This document shows positions 33,926 through 39,477 of a stretch of 39,477 nucleotides of DNA, in pieces (position 1 is the stretch's first letter; the number at the start of each line of letters is the position of its first letter). The DNA comes from an uncultured Clostridium sp. GTDB lineage: Bacteria; Bacillota; Clostridia; Lachnospirales; Lachnospiraceae. The position numbers were made by a program, and so were the translations under genes. A model generated the notes under the pieces. That model saw nothing but the letters and a program-made list of their open reading frames with translations. It made no database searches and was not told where the DNA came from. The stretch lies in contig NZ_URHZ01000054.1 of NCBI RefSeq assembly GCF_900547735.1, positions 1 through 39,477 on the forward strand, written 5' to 3'.

Positions 33926-34954
33926 ATGAAGAAAAGAGTGATTAGTCTGGCATTGACAGCAGCAATGGCAGTAAGCCTCGCAGGATGTGGAAGCAGCAGT
34001 TCCGGTACCGCAGACAAACCGGCGGAGACGAAAGCAGCCGAAGGCGGACAGGAAGCAGCGGCAGGCGCTGAGGATTGGAAATGGGAGAGGAACATCGAGA
34101 TTATCTGTCCATGGGGCACAGGCGGCGGAGCCGATACAACACTCCGTACATTTGCTTCCGCTCTTGAGAAAGAACTTGGCGTATCCGTAGTTGTTAATAA
34201 CAAAGCAGGCGCAGGCGGAGTTACCGGCGTACAGTTCGCAACCAGCCAGCCGGCCGATGGATATACATACTTACTTTGTACACAGTCCCCTATGTTAGCA
34301 CAGATTTCCGGCGCAACCGATTTTGACGTTTACGGAAAAATCAAACCGCTGTGCCAGCTCGTACACGACTGCAACATTTTCGTTACCAGTTCCAAGTCAC
34401 CATACAGCAACTATGCAGAACTGAAAGAATACGCACAGGCTAACCCGGGCAAGGTTAAATGCGGCGTTATGACAATCACAGGTCTGGATGCGGCATGTGT
34501 GGAAGCGGCATTTGAAGGCGATGTAGAGGCAGTTGCTTACACGGAAGGTTCCCAGTTAAACGCAGACGTTATCGGCGGACATGTGGATCTGGCATGTGTA
34601 GGACCGGCAGAGGTTTCCGCTATGCTGGAATCCGGCGATATGAAGGTTGTTATGTCCTGTACGGAGAAAAAACTGACACTGGCAGGATTTGAGAGCGTAG
34701 ACAGCGCAGGCGACCTTGGACTGGACTGCTACTTTGGACCGTCCCGCGGTATTTTCTATACCGAAGGAACTCCTGAAGCGGCTATCAAGGCTTTTGAAGC
34801 AGCAGCAGAGAAGGCAGTTGCCAGCGAAGAATTCCAGACATGGGCAAAACAGCAGGGTCTCGATCAGAGACAGGGCTGGTTAAACACAGCAGATTACCAG
34901 GCATCCTGGGATAACGATTACAAAGATTTAACAGAAATGTTCGGTACTAAATAA
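33926..34954 (+). CDS. tctC: Tripartite tricarboxylate transporter substrate-binding lipoprotein TctC
   Basis: Extracellular solute-binding component that captures tricarboxylates or related organic acids for the TctAB permease. A lipoprotein signal ends in LAGC with lipidated Cys21, followed by a Ser/Ala/Glu-rich linker to about residue 50. The family core reads IEIICPWGTGGGADTTLR, then VVNNKAGAGGVTG. The length of 342 aa is typical. AAGGAG precedes the ATG, and transcription probably starts from promoters ending at 33857. The gene has its own stem-loop downstream, consistent with higher expression than the permease genes. Substrate is inferred as citrate-like from citDEF next door. Confidence 0.92.
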   Translation: MKKRVISLALTAAMAVSLAGCGSSSSGTADKPAETKAAEGGQEAAAGAEDWKWERNIEIICPWGTGGGADTTLRTFASALEKELGVSVVVNNKAGAGGVTGVQFATSQPADGYTYLLCTQSPMLAQISGATDFDVYGKIKPLCQLVHDCNIFVTSSKSPYSNYAELKEYAQANPGKVKCGVMTITGLDAACVEAAFEGDVEAVAYTEGSQLNADVIGGHVDLACVGPAEVSAMLESGDMKVVMSCTEKKLTLAGFESVDSAGDLGLDCYFGPSRGIFYTEGTPEAAIKAFEAAAEKAVASEEFQTWAKQQGLDQRQGWLNTADYQASWDNDYKDLTEMFGTK

Positions 34955-35004
34955 TTGATTTAACAGATGTTGACTGCAAATGAATATTTAAAACAATGAA
35001 ACTG

Positions 35005-35030
35005 AGGGGAGTGGATTAATCCGCTCCCCC
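35005..35030 (+). terminator. Stem-loop between tctC and tctB
   Basis: GGGGAGTGGAT (35006-35016) pairs with ATCCGCTCCCC (35019-35029), with one G-T pair. There is no T run after it, so it probably protects the tctC mRNA end or lowers read-through rather than stopping transcription fully. Confidence 0.55.
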
Positions 35031-35066
35031 TGAATAAAAGAGGCAGGGAAAGGCAGGTTATCTGAT

Positions 35067-35567
35067 TTGGACATTATTTTTTCACTTGTATTGGGAATCT
35101 TCTGCATATACCTTTTCTTCCTGGTAGGCGCCGAGTCACCAGCTCCTACAGCGACAGAACTTGGTGCAGCGTTCTGGCCGAGAATTATTCTCGTCCTTCT
35201 TATAATATTAATAATCGTGAATATAGTGAATTCTTTGAAAAAGATGAAGGGAAGCGGAGAGAAGCTGACCGCCGGATTTAATCTGGGAGAATTCTTAAAA
35301 AGTAAATTATTTGTCGGCATGATTTTAGTAGCAGTTATGGCTGTTCTGATGCCGATTATCGGATTTATACCGGTTTCGTTCCTGTTCCTGATTGCCTACG
35401 GCGTGCTTTTAGGGGAGAGAAGAATCGGATTTCTGGTTATTGTAGCCCTCGTTATTACGGCTATCCTCTACTTACTGTTCCAGGGAGCGCTTGATATCAT
35501 GCTGGCAAGAGGTACCGGTATTTTCCGTGAGTTTGCATTGTTCTTTGAAACAAAACTGCCATTTTAA
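35067..35567 (+). CDS. tctB: Tripartite tricarboxylate transporter small membrane subunit TctB
   Basis: Small membrane partner of TctA. About four to five hydrophobic helices are visible in 166 residues: an N-terminal one, a second around ILVLLIILIIVNIV, and a cluster from residue ~83 to 150. The PTATELGAAFWPRII segment between the first two is typical of the family. The frame begins with a TTG start at 35067 preceded by a weak GGCAGG site; no ATG in frame gives a complete first helix. It lies 16 nt before tctA. Confidence 0.88.
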   Translation: MDIIFSLVLGIFCIYLFFLVGAESPAPTATELGAAFWPRIILVLLIILIIVNIVNSLKKMKGSGEKLTAGFNLGEFLKSKLFVGMILVAVMAVLMPIIGFIPVSFLFLIAYGVLLGERRIGFLVIVALVITAILYLLFQGALDIMLARGTGIFREFALFFETKLPF

Positions 35568-35583
35568 GGAAGGAGTGTAAGGT

Positions 35584-37095
35584 ATGTTTGATTTATTACT
35601 GACTGGTTTAAAAATAGTATTTACGCCTTCTACATTTTTCCTTTTAGTAGCAGGTACGGTTTTAGGTGTTATATTCGGGGCGATGCCGGGTGTAAGCGCA
35701 TCGATGGCGGTTGCCCTGGCCCTTCCATTTGCTTATGCGATGAATCCGGTTATCGCGATTGCGTTCCTGGTTTCCGTATATTGCGCGTCGATTACGGGCG
35801 GCGGCATCACGGCGATTCTGTTCCGTATTCCGGGAACACCGTCCAGTGCGCCCACCACGTTCGACGGCTATCCGATGGCTCAAAGAGGTGAGGCGGGCAA
35901 AGCGCTTGGATTTTCGCTGATCGCGTCTGCAGTAGGCGGTCTTGTTGCCGCATTCGCCATGGCTCTCGTATCTCCTCAGCTGGCAACGGTAGCCCTGCAG
36001 TTCGGTCCTTCCGAGCTGTTTGCGGTATCGTTCCTCGGACTTTCCGTTCTGTCCTGCCTGGACAGCGACAATATTATAAAAACTCTGATTTCCGGACTCT
36101 TAGGCCTTCTTCTTGCCTGTGTCGGAATGGACCCGATGCTTGGAATCGCACGTTTTACCTGGGGCAATTCCACACTGCTTTCCGGTATTGAGATGATTCC
36201 GGTCATGATTGGACTTTTTGCTGTGACCGAGGTTCTCAAGCAGACGGTTAAGCCGAAGAAGATTGACACGGAAAAAGATGCAACCGGTAAATCATCCACA
36301 AAGATGAAGACGGTTCTTCCAAGTTTCCGCGAAGTATGGGAAACAAAGTTTACGATGGCCCGTTCTTCCGTAATCGGTACGATTGTAGGTATCCTTCCCG
36401 GAGCGGGCGCAACAATTGCTTCCTTCTTATCCTATGCGATTGAGAAGAAGGTTTCCAAACATCCCGAAAAACTGGGAACCGGTATCCCGGACGGCATCGT
36501 GGCCTCCGAGGCGGCCAACAACGCGGCTACCGGCGGTTCGATGGTTCCTCTGCTTTCCCTGGGTATCCCGGGAGGAAACGCCGCGGCTATCATGATGACG
36601 GCCCTTGTAATCAAAGGCGTTCAGATTGGACCTATGCTTGTTAAGACTCAGCCTGAGTATCTTGCATCCGTATTCGGTTCCATGCTTGTAACAAATATTA
36701 TCATGGTAATTGTAGCAATGGCAGTGGCGAAGGTATTCGCCAGAATCCTTTCCGTGCCTTACAGTATCCTTGGACCGGTTATCATTATGATGGCGGCAAT
36801 CGGCGCCTATGCGCTGAACAATAATACAGGCGATGTTGCCCTGATGGCAGGCGCCGGAATTATCGGATATATGTTTGTAAAGCTGGGATACAATTCAGCC
36901 GCCCTCGTGCTCGGTCTTGTTCTTGGACAGATGTGCGAATCCAACTTCCGCCGTGCGTACACACTGACTAACGGAAGCATGTCGGCAATTTTCACAAAGC
37001 CGATCACCGCGGTTATCATGGTTTGCTGTATCATCATGCTGATTTATCCTTTTGTTAAACCACTTTTTGTAAAAAATAAAGCAGAAAGCAAATAG
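35584..37095 (+). CDS. tctA: Tripartite tricarboxylate transporter large permease TctA
   Basis: Twelve-helix cation-coupled permease that moves the substrate delivered by TctC. Conserved glycine-rich stretches are present in both halves: GAMPGVSASMAVALALPFAY and TGGGITAILFRIPGTPSSAP in the first, and GILPGAGATIASFLSYAIEK followed by SEAANNAATGGSMVPLLSLG in the second. The length of 503 aa is normal. GGAAGGAG precedes the ATG. It is the last gene of the tct operon and faces the lysR gene. Confidence 0.95.
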   Translation: MFDLLLTGLKIVFTPSTFFLLVAGTVLGVIFGAMPGVSASMAVALALPFAYAMNPVIAIAFLVSVYCASITGGGITAILFRIPGTPSSAPTTFDGYPMAQRGEAGKALGFSLIASAVGGLVAAFAMALVSPQLATVALQFGPSELFAVSFLGLSVLSCLDSDNIIKTLISGLLGLLLACVGMDPMLGIARFTWGNSTLLSGIEMIPVMIGLFAVTEVLKQTVKPKKIDTEKDATGKSSTKMKTVLPSFREVWETKFTMARSSVIGTIVGILPGAGATIASFLSYAIEKKVSKHPEKLGTGIPDGIVASEAANNAATGGSMVPLLSLGIPGGNAAAIMMTALVIKGVQIGPMLVKTQPEYLASVFGSMLVTNIIMVIVAMAVAKVFARILSVPYSILGPVIIMMAAIGAYALNNNTGDVALMAGAGIIGYMFVKLGYNSAALVLGLVLGQMCESNFRRAYTLTNGSMSAIFTKPITAVIMVCCIIMLIYPFVKPLFVKNKAESK

Positions 37096-37190
37096 ATGCG
37101 GCAGCCTGTGCGCTTTAAACAGGCCGCCGTCTATGCAGGAACCCCGGCTGACATCTCACTCTAAACACAGAGTAAGGTCAGCCGGGGTTC
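37096..37190. terminator. Tandem stem-loops between tctA and lysR
   Basis: First stem: GCGGCAGCCTGT pairs with ACAGGCCGCCGT (imperfect, 37099-37131). Second: GAACCCCGGCTGAC (37139-37152) pairs exactly with GTCAGCCGGGGTTC (37177-37190), with a smaller ACTCT/AGAGT stem inside. They lie between convergent genes and probably end transcription both ways, although a T run is short or missing. Confidence 0.65.
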
Positions 37191-37199
37191 TTGATACTG

Positions 37200-38108
37200 T
37201 TATAGGAATGGATTTTCTACTTCCACCAGGATGTTGATGAAATCACGCATATATTTGGTCAGGTACAGATTCTTTCTGTGGCAGATATAGCAGTGGCGCT
37301 GGCTGTCGGTGTTGAGAATCGGATATGTAACGGACTTCTGCTGCATCTCCGGCGTCTTCTCAATGTAGTTCTTTGGGCAGATCATGACGGCGTCACAGGC
37401 AATGCAGACTTTTTTCTCCACCTCGATGCTGACTGTCTCCAGGATGATCTTCGGATGCATGTCGTTGGTGATGAAAAGATTATCCTGAACCGCCCTTACA
37501 CTGTGGCCGGGCCTGTTGGAGACAAACTTCTCATTGCGCGCCTCCGTAATCTGGATGGGAGTGCCCTCGGGAATCCGTTTGGCCAGGGCCGTGTTTCTGG
37601 AAGTCAGGAGGACGAGATCCTCGTTCTCCACCAGGATATATTTGAGTTCGCTGTGCCGGGCGGTGGTCGTCATGCAGGCCATGTCCACGGTTCCGTCCAG
37701 AACCATATTCTCCATCAGACCCGACCCCTGCTCAAAAACTTCCACATCCACGTAAGGGTACATCTTGAAAAATTTAGGCAGCACGTAGGGGAGCACCTGC
37801 ATTCCTCTCTGTACGGGAACGCCGAACCGGAGTTTACCGTGATCCTCCTGTGTAATCTCCTCAATCTCTTTGGCGAGATTCGCATTGATGGTCAGGATCT
37901 GCTGGGCAGCTTCCATATATTTTTCACCGGCATAGGTCAGTGTGAGAGGCTCGGTGGAACGGTTAAAAATCGGTGTTCCCAGATTGGTCTCCACGAGTTT
38001 GATCATCTGGCTCAGAGAAGGCTGGGATACATAGAGCTTTTTTGCCGCACCGGTGATACTTCCTTCCTGAAGGACAGTGAGCATGTACTGGGCATGTTTA
38101 AGATTCAT
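37200..38108 (-). CDS. LysR-family transcriptional regulator
   Basis: DNA-binding regulator with the N-terminal winged helix-turn-helix (residues ~15-40, GSITGAAKKLYVSQPSLSQM) and a LysR effector-binding domain (from about residue 90, beginning KLRFGVPVQRG). The length of 302 aa is normal. It converges on the tct operon and diverges from the chromate-transporter pair, so either could be its target. LysR proteins more often control the divergent gene, but the organic-acid context favours tct. Target and effector are unknown. Confidence 0.9.
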   Translation of the reverse strand: MNLKHAQYMLTVLQEGSITGAAKKLYVSQPSLSQMIKLVETNLGTPIFNRSTEPLTLTYAGEKYMEAAQQILTINANLAKEIEEITQEDHGKLRFGVPVQRGMQVLPYVLPKFFKMYPYVDVEVFEQGSGLMENMVLDGTVDMACMTTTARHSELKYILVENEDLVLLTSRNTALAKRIPEGTPIQITEARNEKFVSNRPGHSVRAVQDNLFITNDMHPKIILETVSIEVEKKVCIACDAVMICPKNYIEKTPEMQQKSVTYPILNTDSQRHCYICHRKNLYLTKYMRDFINILVEVENPFL

Positions 38109-38228
38109 TTAATATTCCCCCGTCTGTGTTTGCTTTTGCAGCGCCTGAAGCGGTGCTGTGCTACGATCATATCATTTCCGGGAAAAAATAGCAATGACAG
38201 AGTTTTGATCAAGCAGCCGATTACCGCT

Positions 38229-38257
38229 TTGACACCGCCCGGCCCGGAGGGTATAAT
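38229..38257 (+). promoter_or_regulatory. Consensus sigma-A promoter of the chrA pair
   Basis: Exact consensus boxes: TTGACA at 38229-38234, 17-bp spacer, TATAAT at 38252-38257. The spacer is G/C-rich. The start site would fall near 38264, leaving a very short leader. Confidence 0.8.
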
Positions 38258-38272
38258 GAATTAGAAAAGGGG

Positions 38273-38851
38273 ATGATGAGTTTGAAAGAACAATATAAAA
38301 AACTGCTCGTGATATACTGCACGATGTTTAAGATAGGCTGTTTTACATTTGGGGGCGGATGGAGCATTATCGCCCAGATAGAAGATGAGTTCTGCAGAAA
38401 AAGGGACTGGGTGACCGAGGAACAGATCCTGGATTTCATGTCCGTGGCGAAGTCTCTTCCGGGCATCATGATAGTCAATTATTCGGTCCTGTTCGGCTAT
38501 ACGGTGGCCGGCGTCCCGGGAGCGTTCGCCGCATCCTTCGGCCTTGTCTCACCGGCGGTGATCGTCATCGCGGTCATCACGAATTTTTATGATATTTTCT
38601 GCAATAATCCCTATGTGATACGGATGATGAACGGAGTCAGAAGCGCCGTTATCCCCGTCATCATCGGAGCCGCGTGGAAGTTAAAAAAGAACGCCCTGAC
38701 GGACAGGGCTACCTATCTTATAGGAATCATCGTCACTGTCATCTGTGTAGTTTCCGATCTGAATAAACTGGCGATTGTCGTCGTGTGCGGACTGATCGGA
38801 ATTGCAATGTATATAAAGGAGAGGAGAGGCCGTGGCAGAGATTTATCTTAA
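38273..38851 (+). CDS. chrA1: Chromate transporter-family protein, first short subunit
   Basis: One CHR domain of about 190 residues with several hydrophobic helices. It begins with the family signature CFTFGGGWSIIAQIEDEF and the KSLPGIMIVNYS stretch. Short CHR proteins occur as tandem gene pairs acting together, whereas long ChrA proteins fuse both halves. Known members export chromate; the natural substrate in gut clostridia is unknown. The start is uncertain: AAAAGGGG at 38265-38272 adjoins ATG 38273, while an in-frame TTG at 38282 has better spacing. It overlaps the second subunit by 20 nt. Confidence 0.87.
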   Translation: MMSLKEQYKKLLVIYCTMFKIGCFTFGGGWSIIAQIEDEFCRKRDWVTEEQILDFMSVAKSLPGIMIVNYSVLFGYTVAGVPGAFAASFGLVSPAVIVIAVITNFYDIFCNNPYVIRMMNGVRSAVIPVIIGAAWKLKKNALTDRATYLIGIIVTVICVVSDLNKLAIVVVCGLIGIAMYIKERRGRGRDLS

Positions 38852-39368
38852 ACTGGTATTTGCATTTATACGGATTGGATTTTGCAGTTTCGGCGGCCTC
38901 ACGATGATCCCGGTCATCCTGGATGAGGTGACGGCAAACGGATGGATGACCGAAGCGCAGGTAATGGATGTTATGGCGCTGGCCGAGATTACGCCGGGCT
39001 CCATGGGAATCAACTGCGCCACCTTTGTCGGCTACCGGATAGACGGCATTCCCTGCGCCCTGCTCAGCAGCCTCGGAGTCATGGTCCCCTCCCTGACTCT
39101 CTGCATGCTGGCAGCCCACTTCTTGAAACGTTTAAAGGGAAACCCTTGGATGGAACACGCCCTGTGGGGAATCCGCCCGGCCTGCGTGGGAATGCTGGCC
39201 GCGGTCGTGATCACACTCAGCGGCAGCACATTCATGGGCGTCGGCTTTGCGGTTCACTGGAATCTGGTCATCATTGCCCTCGTCACAGGCGGCGCCATGT
39301 ATAAGTTCCGTCTGTCGGTGCCGAAGACCATGCTGCTGGCGGCGGTGCTGGGTCTTCTGATAGGCTGA
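38832..39368 (+). CDS. chrA2: Chromate transporter-family protein, second short subunit
   Basis: Second CHR domain of the pair (178 aa), beginning at GTG 38832 with AAGGAGAGGAGAG upstream inside the first gene. FCSFGGLTMIPVILDEV and LAEITPGSMGINCATFVGYR are the CHR motifs, followed by about four more helices, ending GLLIG. It most likely forms a heterodimer with the preceding subunit, in opposite membrane orientation. Repeat R6 starts at its stop codon, with no room for a separate terminator. Confidence 0.87.
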   Translation: MAEIYLKLVFAFIRIGFCSFGGLTMIPVILDEVTANGWMTEAQVMDVMALAEITPGSMGINCATFVGYRIDGIPCALLSSLGVMVPSLTLCMLAAHFLKRLKGNPWMEHALWGIRPACVGMLAAVVITLSGSTFMGVGFAVHWNLVIIALVTGGAMYKFRLSVPKTMLLAAVLGLLIG

Positions 39369-39477
39369 AAAATGAGAACGCCGCCGGACGGCCGAGGGGC
39401 GGGATGGTGAGGGGGGATGAGCCTTCAGTCCCGGTTTGTAGGTTGTCGCGGGTGGGGAATCCGGGCAGAAAAAGTTC
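39369..39477 (+). repeat. Partial copy (R6) of the dispersed palindromic repeat
   Basis: Begins with AATGAGAACGCCGCCGGACG, as in R2, and a G-rich flank. The palindrome starts at 39417 with ATGAGCCTTCAGTCCCGG and is cut by the window end after GGTTGTCGCGGGTGGGGAAT-type sequence shared with R2. Confidence 0.85.

Noticed and set aside
37278..38264. 328-residue + strand frame opposite lysR
   Set aside because: Mirror frame of the LysR gene; its product is His/Leu-rich with no domain, while the - strand protein matches a known family throughout.

Overview
The window reads as a chromosomal segment of a Gram-positive, low-to-mid G+C anaerobe, most likely a Lachnospiraceae member of the Enterocloster / [Clostridium] symbiosum type. 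This is inferred from the gene order def-fmt-(zinc protease)-rsmB-rlmN-PP2C-prkC-rsgA-rpe-thiN, strong Shine-Dalgarno sites, an ECF vitamin transporter, RqcH and a citrate lyase cluster. I could not run a search, so genus is not established. There are 33 protein genes, no rRNA, tRNA or CRISPR array that I can see, and almost no unexplained coding space.

Region 1 (about 170-19,990, all + strand) is a housekeeping block: DNA translocase FtsK/SpoIIIE, peptidoglycan ligases MurE and MurF, primosomal helicase PriA, Def and Fmt, a membrane zinc protease, RsmB and RlmN, the PP2C phosphatase / PASTA kinase pair, RsgA, Rpe and thiamine pyrophosphokinase. It ends with an ECF S-component and a pyridoxal-kinase-like protein, probably a vitamin B6 salvage pair. 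Many genes overlap by a few bases, which suggests long co-transcribed units.

Region 2 (about 20,600-29,380) holds serS, a secreted protein of unknown function, an SLC13/ArsB-like anion permease and an archaeal-type phosphoglycerate mutase on the + strand. On the - strand lie a TfoX C-terminal-like protein, the ribosome-quality-control factor RqcH, and the citrate lyase maturation genes citG and citX.

Region 3 (about 30,570-39,370) holds the citrate lyase structural genes citDEF, a tripartite tricarboxylate transporter (tctC, tctB, tctA), a convergent LysR regulator and a pair of short chromate-transporter genes. Together with citX/citG it looks like an uptake-and-cleavage system for citrate or a related tricarboxylate. 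The activating ligase citC is not present.

The three regions are separated, and the window is bounded, by copies of one non-coding repeat: a long imperfect palindrome of about 205 bp with ends reading GTCTTCAGTCCCGG / CCGGGACTGAAGAC, embedded in a longer conserved unit. Four complete palindromes form two inverted pairs (19,988-20,605 and 29,379-30,521), and two half copies lie at the very ends of the window. I do not recognise the family, and it is the most interesting feature here. Other notable signals are an exactly duplicated 44-bp intergenic element that abuts stem-loops, a perfect 26-bp hairpin between convergent genes, paired AATTGYACAATT palindromes in the tctC promoter region, and a structured leader before the ECF gene.
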